From assembly GCF_024749285.1 (NCBI RefSeq), contig NZ_CP087196.1, positions 6,262,001 to 6,326,000 of the forward strand: a DNA stretch of 64,000 nucleotides. The letters are read 5' to 3'. Numbering within the stretch: the first letter of the stretch is position 1; each line of letters starts with the position of its first letter. The notes under the pieces were generated by a model. The model searched no databases and was not told the origin of the DNA. It saw only the letters and a list, made by a program, of their open reading frames with translations. A program made the translations under genes and the position numbers. Positions 1 to 8,122 of this stretch are shown one piece after another. The stretch comes from Pseudomonas sp. B21-015 (GTDB lineage Bacteria; Pseudomonadota; Gammaproteobacteria; Pseudomonadales; Pseudomonadaceae).

Positions 1-1
1 G

Positions 2-244
2 CTGATGGTGCTGAACGAGCCGGAAACCAGTTTGCATCCGGATTTGTTGCCGGCATTGGCGCGGTTGATTATTCGAGCGTCCGAACAGTGTCAGGTATGG
101 GTGGTGTCCCACGCGCGACGGTTGATTTCGGCGTTGCAGCAAGACCCGGAATGCAATTGCATCGTGCTGGAGAAAAATTTCGGCCAGACCGGGATGGTCG
201 GACAGAGGATGCTGGATGAACCGGCGTGGTATTGGCCGGATTGA
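2..244 (+). CDS. AAA family ATPase, C-terminal end (partial at window edge)
   Basis: The reading frame is open at the left edge and stops at 242-244, so only the last 80 or so residues are present. It contains the run VLNEPETSLHPDLLPALARL, the Walker B and D-loop region of SMC/RecF-like ATPases in which NEPE-x-SLHP is typical. VWVVSHARRLISAL follows, matching the switch-histidine segment (normally TTHS or SHS) of the same family. This is the pattern of predicted cytosolic ATPases sometimes annotated as RecF-like or DUF2813-type. The N-terminal Walker A lies outside the window, so the exact family and partner cannot be judged. REP repeats follow immediately. Confidence 0.8.
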   Translation: MMVLNEPETSLHPDLLPALARLIIRASEQCQVWVVSHARRLISALQQDPECNCIVLEKNFGQTGMVGQRMLDEPAWYWPD

Positions 245-263
245 TCGGCGCTTGAACAACCGA

Positions 264-363
264 ATCGCGAGCAGGCTCGCTCCCACTCTGGATCGGCGAC
301 TGACACAAAAGTTGTGTTCATCGAAGATCCCCCTGTGGGAGCGAGCCTGCTCGCGATGGCGAT
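264..363. repeat. REP doublet, family 'GGGAGCGAGCCTGCTCGCGA'
   Basis: Two inverted copies of a roughly 28-base palindromic unit (core GGGAGCGAGCCTGCTCGCGA) stand head to head about 45 bases apart. The same unit recurs at 9162-9258 and 13892-13982. It fills the gap between two convergent genes and could act as a transcription barrier. Confidence 0.85.
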
Positions 364-390
364 CGGAAAGTCACCGCATAGCTCAGAGAC

Positions 391-1272
391 TCACCCCTGC
401 CACTTCCCACCCTCGACAATCACGCTCTCAGGCCTGGTGTCATCGCTCAGCTCTTTACGCACGTACTGGTCGTACAGCTTGAGCAAAAACTTCTCCTCGC
501 CCAACTTGGCCAACTCCGCATTCACCCAATCACGCAGTTCGATATTGCCCTTCTTCACCGCCGGCGCGATCGGTGCTTCGGCCCCCAGTTTTTCCTCCAG
601 CACGCGGTAGCCCGGGTTCTGCTTGGCCCAGCTGAACAACACCAGATTGTCCTGCGCATAAGCATCGCCGCGACCATTGGCCAGGGCTTGCAGGGACTCG
701 GAGTTTTTCTCGAACTTCAGCAGTTTCCAGTCCGGGTGGTTCTTGGTCAGCCAGATATCCGCCGTGGTGCCCGTGGTGACGATGGTGGTGCGGGTCGCCA
801 GGTCATCGAGGCTCTTCACCGAGCTTGCCTGAGGCACCAACGCCTGAACCGCGACTTTCAAATTCGGATTGGTGAAGTCCACTGCTTCCTTGCGTTCCGG
901 AGTAACGGTCATGTTGGCCAGGATCAGGTCGACCTTGTCGCTTTGCAGGAACGGTATCCGGCTCGCCGGCTCCACCGCCACGAACTCGACCTTGTTCTCA
1001 TCGCCCAACAGATCCTTGGCGAATTGGCGGCCGATGTCGGTATCGAACCCCACGTAGCGCCCGGCTTCATCGACAAAACCGAACGGCGGTTTGTCGGTGA
1101 ACACGCCGACAATCAGCTTGTCCCGGGCTTTGATTTTTTCCAGGTAACCGGCCGGTGCGGTGCTGACGCTGGCGACTTTCGGCTTCACCGGTTCTTCGGT
1201 TTTGTTGCAGCCGGCCAGCAGCGCCAGGCTGAACAGCGGGAGTAGCAGCAGAGAAGACTTGGCAGTTTTCAT
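391..1272 (-). CDS. Polar amino-acid (probable cyst(e)ine) ABC transporter substrate-binding lipoprotein
   Basis: 293 residues. The N-terminus is a lipoprotein signal with lipobox LLAGC (Cys22), so the mature protein is probably membrane-anchored in the periplasm. The rest is a family 3 solute-binding protein: VGVFTDKPPFGFVDEAGRYVG and then FLQSDKVDLILANMTVTPER. As I recall, the DKPPFG, GDENKV and ILAN-x-T-x-TPER segments resemble the cysteine-binding protein CjaA more than Glu/Gln or basic amino-acid binders. It is the last gene of a four-gene minus-strand operon (two permeases, ATPase, this gene) and overlaps the ATPase gene by four bases. metQ and an activator next door suggest sulfur amino-acid scavenging. 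Family assignment is firm; the ligand is inference. Confidence 0.88.
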   Translation of the reverse strand: MKTAKSSLLLLPLFSLALLAGCNKTEEPVKPKVASVSTAPAGYLEKIKARDKLIVGVFTDKPPFGFVDEAGRYVGFDTDIGRQFAKDLLGDENKVEFVAVEPASRIPFLQSDKVDLILANMTVTPERKEAVDFTNPNLKVAVQALVPQASSVKSLDDLATRTTIVTTGTTADIWLTKNHPDWKLLKFEKNSESLQALANGRGDAYAQDNLVLFSWAKQNPGYRVLEEKLGAEAPIAPAVKKGNIELRDWVNAELAKLGEEKFLLKLYDQYVRKELSDDTRPESVIVEGGKWQG

Positions 1273-2051
1273 GGCAGTTCCAATTCCTTTGTTTGAGTCG
1301 TTTTAGGTAGTGCGGCGACGTAGGAGAACTTCTCCAGGAACTGCTGCGCTCGTGCGGTTTGCGGGTTCGTAAAGAAAATCTCGGGGGGGCGTTGCTCAAG
1401 AATGCGCCCGGCATCCATGAACACGATGCGATCAGCCACGGCGCGGGCGAAGGCCATTTCGTGGGTGACAATCAGCAGCGTCATGCCCTCGCGGGCCAGG
1501 CCCTGAATCACTTCGAGCACTTCCTTGACCATCTCCGGGTCGAGGGCGGCGGTGACTTCGTCAAAGAGCATGACCTTGGGGTTCATGCACAGCGAACGGA
1601 CGACGGCGATACGTTGCTGTTGGCCGCCGGATAGCTGGCGCGGGAAGGCATCGCGCTTGTCCAGCAGGCCTACGCGTTCCAGCAAGGCTTCGGCCTGGGC
1701 ACGGGCTTCACGGCGATCGCGTTTCTGCACCTTGAGCGGGCCGAGCAACAAGTTGTCGAGCACACTCATGTGCGGGAACAGGTGATAACTCTGGAACACC
1801 ATGCCGATCTGCTGACGCACTTCGCGCCAGTCAGTGCCCTTGTCCAGCAACTCGCGCCCGGCAAAATTCAAGCTGCCGCCGTGGGCGACTTCCAGGCCGT
1901 TGAGGCAACGCAGCAAGGTGCTTTTGCCACAGCCGCTGGGGCCGAGGATGACGATCACTTCGCCCGGTTTCACCTTCAGGTCGATGCCATTGAGCACCTG
2001 CTGCTCGCCGAAAAACTTGTTGAAACCCTTGAACTCGATCAATGCACTCAT
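1269..2051 (-). CDS. Amino-acid ABC transporter ATP-binding protein (GlnQ/TcyN type)
   Basis: 260 residues, the usual length for the family. Walker A is GPSGCGKST (about residues 37-45), the signature is LSGGQQQR and Walker B is MLFDEVTAALDP, followed by an H-loop in LLIVTHEMAFA. The D-loop reads FDEVTAALDP where FDEPTSALDP is commoner. It would power uptake through the two permeases encoded just upstream. The start ATG at 2051 overlaps the end of the upstream permease gene by four bases (translational coupling), and its own stop overlaps the binding-protein start. Confidence 0.93.
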   Translation of the reverse strand: MSALIEFKGFNKFFGEQQVLNGIDLKVKPGEVIVILGPSGCGKSTLLRCLNGLEVAHGGSLNFAGRELLDKGTDWREVRQQIGMVFQSYHLFPHMSVLDNLLLGPLKVQKRDRREARAQAEALLERVGLLDKRDAFPRQLSGGQQQRIAVVRSLCMNPKVMLFDEVTAALDPEMVKEVLEVIQGLAREGMTLLIVTHEMAFARAVADRIVFMDAGRILEQRPPEIFFTNPQTARAQQFLEKFSYVAALPKTTQTKELELP

Positions 2052-2707
2052 GCTTGCGTCCAGCGCCGCTCCAGCACGCGCGAGGCGGCCGAGAGCGGGT
2101 AGCAGATGAAAAAGAAAAACAGGAAAAGCGTGCCGTATATCAGCACTGATTCGTAGGTGCGTTCGATGATCTGTTGGCCGACTTTGATCACGTCCACCAC
2201 GCCGATCAGCACCGCCAGGGAGCTGGTCTTGATGATGCGCGTGTAGACGTTGATGGTCGGCGGCGTCATGCGCTTCAGGGCTTGCGGCAGCAGCACGTAG
2301 CCATAGAGTTGCGGGCCATCCAGCCCAATCGACAACCCCGCCTCACGCTGCCCGCGAGGCAACGAATGCAACGCACCGCGCACCACTTCCCCGACTTCGC
2401 TGGCGCCCCACAGCGACAACACCAGCACCGCGCACCAGAAGCTCGGAATGCTCAGCCCAAAAAAGATCGGCAAGCCGAAGAACAGCAAATATAGCCAGAC
2501 CAGCACCGGGATCGCCCGGAACAGTTCCAGATAGACCCGCAGAAGCGCGTTCAGCCATTTCGAATTCAGCGTGCACAACACGCCGTAGAGCACGCCGCCG
2601 ATGGTGCTGATGGCGATGCTCAGGAAAGAGATCGACAGGGTTTGCGCAGCGCCCTTGCCCAATTGCGGCAACGACACCCAGAGCAATTCAAGACCCGAAC
2701 TGGCCAT
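2048..2707 (-). CDS. Amino-acid ABC transporter permease (HisM/GlnP type), second subunit
   Basis: 219 residues with several hydrophobic segments and the cytoplasmic coupling loop typical of polar amino-acid permeases (SEVGEVVRGALHSLPRGQRE, then AGLSIGL). It sits in the inner membrane and pairs with the permease encoded by 2688-3353. The two genes overlap by 20 bases, which suggests coupled translation and a heterodimeric channel. The start is the ATG at 2705-2707. Confidence 0.92.
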   Translation of the reverse strand: MASSGLELLWVSLPQLGKGAAQTLSISFLSIAISTIGGVLYGVLCTLNSKWLNALLRVYLELFRAIPVLVWLYLLFFGLPIFFGLSIPSFWCAVLVLSLWGASEVGEVVRGALHSLPRGQREAGLSIGLDGPQLYGYVLLPQALKRMTPPTINVYTRIIKTSSLAVLIGVVDVIKVGQQIIERTYESVLIYGTLFLFFFFICYPLSAASRVLERRWTQA

Positions 2708-3353
2708 GCTGGAGCCTCCTTTCCAGACGGCTGAGCAGCAGCGACAACGGCAAAAACAGCAGCACGCAGATCAGCGTCAGCACGGCGAGCATTTCGTAGG
2801 TTTTGTAATAGAGCGCGATGTAGCTCTTGGTGGTGTAGAGAATCTCCGGCACCGCCACCGCCGAGACCACGGTGGTTTCCTTGAGCAGAAAAATGAAATT
2901 GGCGAACAGCGACGGCAGGCTGAGGATGCCGGCTTGCGGCAGGATCACGTAGCGCAGCAATTGCCCGTGGGACAAGCCGATGGAGCGGCCGGACTCGAGT
3001 TGCGCCTGGGGCACCGCATCCACGCCGGCGCGCAGCACTTCGGTGAGGTAGGCGCCGCCAAGGAAAGTCATGGTGATGATCGCCGCCGCGAAGCCCGAGA
3101 CTTTGATGCCCAGGGCCGGCAAGGCGAAGTAGACGAAGAACAACTGGATCAGCAGGGGTGTGTTGCGTGCCAGCTCCACATACAGCCCGACCAGGCGCTG
3201 AAGGTAGGGCGTGCGAAACACCAGAATCGTCGCGTTGATCAGCGCCACCAGCAACGAAGTGCCGATGGCGATCAAGCCGACCTGCAGCGTCACGCCCACG
3301 GCTTTGAGAAATGCCGGCAGAGTGCTGAGGATAAAAGCGTAATCGAAAGTCAT
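2688..3353 (-). CDS. Amino-acid ABC transporter permease (HisQ/GlnP type), first subunit
   Basis: 221 residues counted from the ATG at 3351-3353. The frame stays open further upstream, but those residues (PAGWLSTAHGLRHRRLP) look like untranslated DNA and the protein proper starts MTFDYAFILSTLPAFLKAVG. The loop AYLTEVLRAGVDAVPQAQLE followed by SGRSIGL is the EAA-type motif that contacts the ATPase. It is the first gene of the transporter operon. Its promoter should lie in the A+T-rich 3430-3490 stretch. Confidence 0.92.
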   Translation of the reverse strand: MTFDYAFILSTLPAFLKAVGVTLQVGLIAIGTSLLVALINATILVFRTPYLQRLVGLYVELARNTPLLIQLFFVYFALPALGIKVSGFAAAIITMTFLGGAYLTEVLRAGVDAVPQAQLESGRSIGLSHGQLLRYVILPQAGILSLPSLFANFIFLLKETTVVSAVAVPEILYTTKSYIALYYKTYEMLAVLTLICVLLFLPLSLLLSRLERRLQHGQFGS

Positions 3354-3635
3354 TGAACATCCCTGTACGCCGCTCGGTAAGCGACGATGGCGCAGTCCAT
3401 GGGCAGTGGATAACCACCCGGCAGGCACCGACTTTAATGGTATAAAAAGAAGAATTTAAATACCGTTAAAGCATATTGATATCACGCAAAAAACTATCCC
3501 GTGGATTTGCGGCAGACGTGGAAGACGACTATTTTTCTTTGCGCTGTAGGAAGGATCTTTTTTTCAAAATGCCCCTCCAAGGACGGACAGCTTTTGGCCA
3601 GACTTCCCCGGCCGAACCATCACAAGGAAGAGAAA
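3354..3635. promoter_or_regulatory. Divergent intergenic region upstream of the ABC operon
   Basis: About 280 bases separate the minus-strand transporter operon from a plus-strand small ORF. The part at 3438-3490 is strikingly A+T-rich (for example TATAAAAAGAAGAATTTAAA) and is the likely promoter or activator-binding stretch for the transporter operon. I cannot assign a precise -35/-10 pair or a named operator. Confidence 0.4.
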
Positions 3636-3731
3636 ATGGCTGACGTAAAAGTGCCACAGCGGCTGGATCCGCAGGACATCGTGAAATTGCTGGTGGCGTT
3701 GCGCAAGGCGCTGAAAACCCGGGTGGCCTGA
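3636..3731 (+). CDS. Candidate 31-residue small protein
   Basis: An ATG at 3636 is preceded at good spacing by the purine-rich ribosome-binding sequence AAGGAAGAGA. It opens a 31-codon frame reading MADVKVPQRLDPQDIVKLLV and then ALRKALKTRVA, a plausible amphipathic helix with a basic C-terminus. The strong ribosome-binding site and sensible composition argue for translation, but I recognise no family. It diverges from the sulfur-type ABC transporter and is followed by a REP pair. It might be a stress-induced small protein comparable in setting to oscA at 15195-15377, but the sequences are not obviously related. Confidence 0.45.
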   Translation: MADVKVPQRLDPQDIVKLLVALRKALKTRVA

Positions 3732-3743
3732 CCGTAAAAAGCA

Positions 3744-3820
3744 AAAAGATCGCAGCCTTCGGCAGCTCCTACGGGGTTATGTGAACACCTGTAGGAGCTG
3801 CCGAAGGCTGCGATCTTTTG
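3744..3820. repeat. REP doublet, family 'GATCGCAGCCTTCGGCAGCT'
   Basis: Two inverted copies of a 26-base unit (core AGATCGCAGCCTTCGGCAGC) are separated by a short spacer. Further copies are at 15121-15185, 15550-15628 and, as a single half, 48001-48038. Confidence 0.85.
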
Positions 3821-3834
3821 ATTTCAAGCGCCAT

Positions 3835-3870
3835 AAAAAACGCCGACGCTATCGAGAGCCGTCGGCGTTT
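3835..3870 (-). terminator. Rho-independent terminator of metQ
   Basis: A GC stem (ACGCCGACG pairing with CGTCGGCGT) encloses an 11-base loop. It is followed on the minus strand by a run of T, 33 bases after the metQ stop. Confidence 0.85.
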
Positions 3871-3902
3871 GAAACCTTGAAGGGGTTCGAGACTGCGTTA
3901 AA

Positions 3903-4685
3903 TCAGAACGCCGGCAGGACCGCGCCGCTGTATTTCTTCTCGATGAACGCCTTCACTTCCGGGCTGGTCAGGGCCTTGGCCAGTTTCTGGATGGCGACAC
4001 TGTCCTTGTTGTCTGGACGAGCCACCAGGAAGTTCACGTAAGGCGAATCGGCACCCTCGATCACCAGCGCGTCTTTAGCCGGGTTCAGACCTGCGTCCAG
4101 CGCGTAGTTGGTGTTGATCATGTCCAGGTCGACCTGATCCAGAACACGCGGCAGCATGGCCGATTCCAGTTCCTTGAACTTGAAGTTATGCGGGTTCTTG
4201 GCGATGTCTTTCGGTGTGGCCACGGCGTTTTTCGGGTCTTTCAACTCGATCAGGCCAGCCTTCTGCAGCAGGATCAGGGCACGGCCACTGTTGCTGCCTT
4301 CGTTCGGGATGGCGATGGTTGCGCCGTCTTTCAGCTCAGCCAGGCTTTTGACTTTCTTCGAGTAACCGCCGAACGGTTCGACGTGTACACCGATCACGGT
4401 CACCAGATTAGTGCCTTTGCCTTCATTGAAGTTTTTCAGGTACGGCAGGGTCTGGAAGTAGTTGGCGTCCAGACGCTTCTGGTCGACCTGCACGTTCGGC
4501 TGAACGTAGTCGGTGAAGACTTTGATCTCCAGGTCCACGCCTTCTTTGGCGAGGGTTGGCTTGATCAGTTCAAGAATCTCGGCATGTGGAACCGGGGTCG
4601 CCGCCACCACCAGTTTCTCGCCAGCCTGGGCCAGGCCCGCAGTCAGGGCAGCCGCCAATGCGGTGAACAACAGAACCTTTTTCAT
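3903..4685 (-). CDS. metQ: MetQ/NlpA-family methionine ABC transporter substrate-binding protein
   Basis: 260 residues. A signal peptide (MKKVLLFTALAAALTAGLAQ, cleaved after Ala-Gln-Ala) has no lipobox Cys, so the product would be soluble in the periplasm. That is common for this family in Pseudomonas. The body shows NlpA-family landmarks: HAEILELIKPTLAKEGVDLE, VFTDYVQPNVQVD and YFQTLPYLKNFN near the start, and LVIEGADSPYVNFLVARPD near the end. It binds D/L-methionine or a related compound. No metN or metI gene is beside it, so it must use a transporter encoded elsewhere or act as an auxiliary binder. It has its own terminator. The upstream neighbour is a sigma-54-type activator gene on the same strand. 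Confidence 0.88.
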   Translation of the reverse strand: MKKVLLFTALAAALTAGLAQAGEKLVVAATPVPHAEILELIKPTLAKEGVDLEIKVFTDYVQPNVQVDQKRLDANYFQTLPYLKNFNEGKGTNLVTVIGVHVEPFGGYSKKVKSLAELKDGATIAIPNEGSNSGRALILLQKAGLIELKDPKNAVATPKDIAKNPHNFKFKELESAMLPRVLDQVDLDMINTNYALDAGLNPAKDALVIEGADSPYVNFLVARPDNKDSVAIQKLAKALTSPEVKAFIEKKYSGAVLPAF

Positions 4686-4870
4686 GCAGTGTCCTTATCG
4701 AAAATCACGGTCGTCATCGACGACGGCTAAATAGTTAGGTGCCATTGAAGTGCTATCGCTGGCGTGACGCGGACAATACCGGGATTTTTTATTCCCGAAC
4801 AATATCTTTTATTCACTTTCATATTCCATTTTGTTCATACAACCGCTACCACATGGATTGCGCTTCGCGC
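4686..4870. promoter_or_regulatory. A+T-rich upstream region of metQ with a small inverted repeat
   Basis: This 185-base gap contains an inverted repeat CGGGA-N8-TCCCG at 4780-4797 inside an A+T-rich tract (4780-4830). It is the only place for a metQ promoter. The repeat could be an operator or a weak stop for the upstream activator gene; I cannot tell which. Confidence 0.35.
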
Positions 4871-5803
4871 CTACAACAGTCCGGCGTCTTTGAGCAGTTG
4901 TTTCAAGGCCTCTCTCTCGGCGGCAGTGCCGTTGCCGAGAATGTGTTTGAGTTGCTGCTCGATCGTCACCAGCGACGCCGGCGCCTCAGGCAGATTCAAA
5001 TGCTCCGGCAAAATCTCGTCGCCGGTACTCACCAGCAACGCAAAGTGAATGACGTTCTCCAGTTCCCGGGTATTGCCCGGCCAACTGTGCTGCTCCAACA
5101 CCTGCTGCGCGGCTTCGCTGATCAATGGCACCGGCAGGTCGAGGCGTTGGCTGTAGATGCCGAGGAAGTATTCGGCCAGCGACAAAATATCGCCCACCCG
5201 CTCACGCAAGGCCGGCAGTTCGAGCTGGCCTTCGCTGAGGTAGTGATAGAGCCGCTCATGGAATTTCCCGGCAGCCACCGCCTGGGCCAGATCGATGCTG
5301 GTGGCCGCCACCAGACGTACGTCCACCGGGCTCGGCTGGTGAGCACCGACGCGGGTGACTTCGTGGTTTTCCAGGGCCGCAAGCAACTTGATCTGGATCG
5401 GCAACGGCAGGTCGCCGATCTCATCCAGGTACAAGGTGCCGCCGTTGGCCGAACCGAACCACCCGGCACGACTGCTGGCCGAACCGCTGTAACTGCCAGC
5501 GGCATAGCCGAACAGTTCAGCATCGGCGTAGGTCGGGCTGATCGCGCCGCAATTGACTGACACGAACAACCCGCCGCGATCACTGGCGCGATGGATGTGC
5601 CGGGCCAACAGTTCTTTACCGCTGCCGGTTTCACCGCGAATCAACACCGAGATCGAACGTGGCGCCAATTGTTCCAGTTCCTGGCGCAACTGCCGGGAAC
5701 GCGGATCAACGAACACCAACGCTTTGGCGCGAATGCTCAGCGGGCTTTTTTCCGCGTCGGGAAAGGTCAGCAGCGGCTGACCGAAGGCTTCATGCAAACT
5801 CAT
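4871..5803 (-). CDS. Sigma-54-interacting-type AAA+ transcriptional regulator with degenerate GAFTGA loop
   Basis: 310 residues with no N-terminal sensory domain; the AAA+ core begins near residue 25. Walker A is GETGSGKE (57-64), Walker B is GGTLYLDEIGDLP (121-133), FHERLYHYL (181-189) carries the arginine-finger region, and WPGNTRELENVIHF (241-254) is sensor 2. Loop 1, which in family members reads GAFTGA and touches sigma-54, here reads GSYSGS (103-108). The C-terminus (about 275-310) shows no clear Fis-type helix-turn-helix. The SfnR group of sulfur-related activators also lacks a sensory domain, and metQ next door fits a sulfur-starvation role. Whether this copy still activates sigma-54 promoters is doubtful. 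Confidence 0.85.
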   Translation of the reverse strand: MSLHEAFGQPLLTFPDAEKSPLSIRAKALVFVDPRSRQLRQELEQLAPRSISVLIRGETGSGKELLARHIHRASDRGGLFVSVNCGAISPTYADAELFGYAAGSYSGSASSRAGWFGSANGGTLYLDEIGDLPLPIQIKLLAALENHEVTRVGAHQPSPVDVRLVAATSIDLAQAVAAGKFHERLYHYLSEGQLELPALRERVGDILSLAEYFLGIYSQRLDLPVPLISEAAQQVLEQHSWPGNTRELENVIHFALLVSTGDEILPEHLNLPEAPASLVTIEQQLKHILGNGTAAEREALKQLLKDAGLL

Positions 5804-5869
5804 GGCAGACTCCCGCCCAAACCGCCGGGAGGCGGGGGCCGATTCTAAAAAAAGGAAAAAAGAAAAGGT

Positions 5870-6451
5870 TCAAGCGCGGCGCAAGGCGTGCTGTTCCATG
5901 CGGTTTTGCAGACGATAGAGGTACGCAAAACCCTGCTCCCAGCGCCGGTGACCGGACTTCACATTGATGTGCCCGGCCCCCGATAAAATCCCCGCCTCGG
6001 CGCCCCACTGGCGCGCCAGTTCAAGCGCTCGTGGCGCGCTCACGGCGGCGTCGTTGTCAGAGCTGACGACCTGGCTCGGGAACGGCAATAAATGCGTCGG
6101 GATCGGCGCGAAGTTGCGCAAGGCCGGCGAGCAGGCCGGGCGCTCGACGTCCGCTGGCGCGACCAGCAAGGCACCGCGCACCTGACGCAAAAATTGCAAC
6201 GGCGCAGTGGCCGCCCAATGGGCGACGGTGATGCAACCCAGGCTATGGGCGATCAGAATCACTGGCGTGCTGTCGGCGGTAATCGCCTCGGCCAACGCCG
6301 CGACCCAGTCTTCGCGACGAGGCGTCAGCCAATCGGCCTGCTCCACCCGTGCACTGTTGGGCAGGCTGTTCTGCCAATGGGTTTGCCAATGATCTTCTGG
6401 CGATCCTTGCCAGCCCGGCACAATCAGGTAGCGAATTGATTCGTTGTGCAT
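5870..6451 (-). CDS. RBBP9/YdeN-family alpha/beta hydrolase
   Basis: 193 residues from the ATG at 6449-6451, which has a strong ribosome-binding site (AGGAGAG); the 31 residues upstream in frame are not protein-like. It starts YLIVPGWQGSPEDHWQTHW, the hallmark of the small RBBP9/YdeN serine hydrolases. A nucleophile motif follows in ILIAHSLGCITVAHW (GxSxG variant HSLGC). The late His is in LSGAGHINVKSGHRRWEQG. It is a cytosolic esterase-like enzyme of unknown substrate. It stands alone, 66 bases downstream of the activator gene's start on the same strand. Confidence 0.87.
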   Translation of the reverse strand: MHNESIRYLIVPGWQGSPEDHWQTHWQNSLPNSARVEQADWLTPRREDWVAALAEAITADSTPVILIAHSLGCITVAHWAATAPLQFLRQVRGALLVAPADVERPACSPALRNFAPIPTHLLPFPSQVVSSDNDAAVSAPRALELARQWGAEAGILSGAGHINVKSGHRRWEQGFAYLYRLQNRMEQHALRRA

Positions 6452-6566
6452 GGGGGAGCTCTCCTGCTGCGTGTCTGTTCCTGACTGAGTATAGGGAGGT
6501 GAGTTATATTCGTTAAGGAATAAGAAGATATTTATTAAGATCAATATAGAATATAAAGCTGATCAC

Positions 6567-6658
6567 CTGTGGGAGCGGGCTTGCCCGCGATAGCGATGTA
6601 TCAGTCACTGATGATATTGACTGGCCTGACGCCATCGCGGGCAAGCCCGCTCCCACAG
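6567..6658. repeat. REP doublet, family 'GGGAGCGGGCTTGCCCGCGA'
   Basis: Inverted pair of a unit with core GGGAGCGGGCTTGCCCGCGA, also found at 11019-11096 and 47136-47202. An extra partial copy (GCTCCCACAG) trails it at 6661-6670. Confidence 0.85.
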
Positions 6659-6701
6659 CTGCTCCCACAGGGATTTTGTGTCCACTTACCAAATCCCGGG
6701 C

Positions 6702-6740
6702 AAAAAAAGGGGCCGCACCCTGCCAAGGAGACGGCCCCGG
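6702..6740 (-). terminator. Rho-independent terminator
   Basis: The stem GGGGCCG/CGGCCCC is followed on the minus strand by a run of seven T. It lies about 210 bases beyond the desaturase stop, so it ends either that transcript or a separate short transcript initiated in 6760-6950. Confidence 0.75.
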
Positions 6741-6952
6741 AAACTCAAAATCGGTTAGCGCGAACCACATCGCTGGGATGTGAATGATTGGCTGAAACGG
6801 TTATCCGATAAAGGAATATTTAATTACTTTATTAGATCAAAAACACATATGCCAATCGTTACGATGCATCCAAGCCATCGCTGCTTGCGTCACAACGTAA
6901 CGTTCCTTTGGGTCAAATTGATGACCAGCGTTTGAGTTTCCGGGCACATCGA

Positions 6953-8026
6953 TCAAACCCGAGCGGCACGCACCTCCTGCGACCCTATGGCTTCCTTGCG
7001 AACAAACCGGTTCGCCCGCCCGAACGTCCCGAAATCATTGAGCCGCACCCCCATCTCACGCATCACCTCATGCGCAACCGGCACGGTCATCTGGCGGATG
7101 TAAAACGGCTCTTTCACCACAAAATGATGGATCCCGTGGCTGCTGCCGAAGTTGAAGCAGAACGCCTGCAATGGCCACATCCACCAAGGGTTCAGCACCT
7201 GGGTCTGCTGGAGCACATTGCCCGGCTCCACATCACCGTAGTAGTGCATGTTCGAGCTGACAAAGTGCAGGCAGAACGTGCGCAACACGTTCGGGCCGAT
7301 GATCACCACCGCAGCGATGTCGATCACTTGCATCACCGCCAACGTAGTCGCCGACCATTCGATGGGCGTCCCCAACAGATATGCGATGCCGTTGGCGGCG
7401 TGAAAACCGAGAAACACGTACCACGCCCCCCAATGCACCAGCGCCAGCGGTGCGTAAACCTTCAGAGAACGCTTGAGGATGCTGAGCTTGTGCGCCCGGG
7501 TCTTGGCCCGCAGCATGCGGATGAATGCCGACATCACGTTATCGCCGACCATCAACAGGCGTGCGACTCCCCAAGGCTCACCGTTGGTGATCGCCCGCTC
7601 TTCCATGTCAGCTTCGGTGCCGGACACCTTGTGGTGGTTGAGGTGCAAATGGCGGCGGATCCACGGGTTGATCGTGCTCGGCCGCGCCAGCCAGACCAGG
7701 CCCATCATCAAGTTGTGCGGCACGCGTTGCTTGCGAAAGTACATGCTGTGGATCAGATCATGCTCCAGCTCGTGGGTCAGCGAGGCGAAAAACGCGTTGA
7801 GCAACAGGCATGCCCACCAGGCCATGTACCCGGTGATGTACAGCGCTGCCGAACCGATCATCCCGGCCAGGGCAAAGGCCAGAATGCCCGCGCCCAACGC
7901 GTCCTGATGGTTGAGAATCGGGTAGCGCCGACGCAATTCGACGCCCTTGGCCAGCACCACTTGGCGAATATGCGCTGATCGCTGTGCTGCATTCAGTCGC
8001 TGGGGACTTGCAGAAGTACCGTCCAT
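6953..8026 (-). CDS. Membrane fatty-acid desaturase
   Basis: 357 residues. The three histidine clusters of integral-membrane di-iron desaturases are present: HELEHD (85-90), HLHLNHH (126-132) and HGIHHF near residue 310. Hydrophobic pairs flank them. The enzyme would introduce a double bond into acyl chains in the inner membrane using O2 and an electron donor. Start ATG at 8024-8026 has the ribosome-binding sequence GAGGATGG. It is divergent from an AraC-type gene whose promoter shares the 97-base gap, so that regulator probably controls it. It is distinct from the DesA-type enzyme at 17700. Confidence 0.88.
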   Translation of the reverse strand: MDGTSASPQRLNAAQRSAHIRQVVLAKGVELRRRYPILNHQDALGAGILAFALAGMIGSAALYITGYMAWWACLLLNAFFASLTHELEHDLIHSMYFRKQRVPHNLMMGLVWLARPSTINPWIRRHLHLNHHKVSGTEADMEERAITNGEPWGVARLLMVGDNVMSAFIRMLRAKTRAHKLSILKRSLKVYAPLALVHWGAWYVFLGFHAANGIAYLLGTPIEWSATTLAVMQVIDIAAVVIIGPNVLRTFCLHFVSSNMHYYGDVEPGNVLQQTQVLNPWWMWPLQAFCFNFGSSHGIHHFVVKEPFYIRQMTVPVAHEVMREMGVRLNDFGTFGRANRFVRKEAIGSQEVRAARV

Positions 8027-8122
8027 GCTTCCATCCTCTGGTTATTGATGTTCGCATCCTGCCCTGTGATGCTTTACAGAGTGGTAGCCGTGAACGCCAA
8101 CCTGTTGACCGGACGCGCCAAC

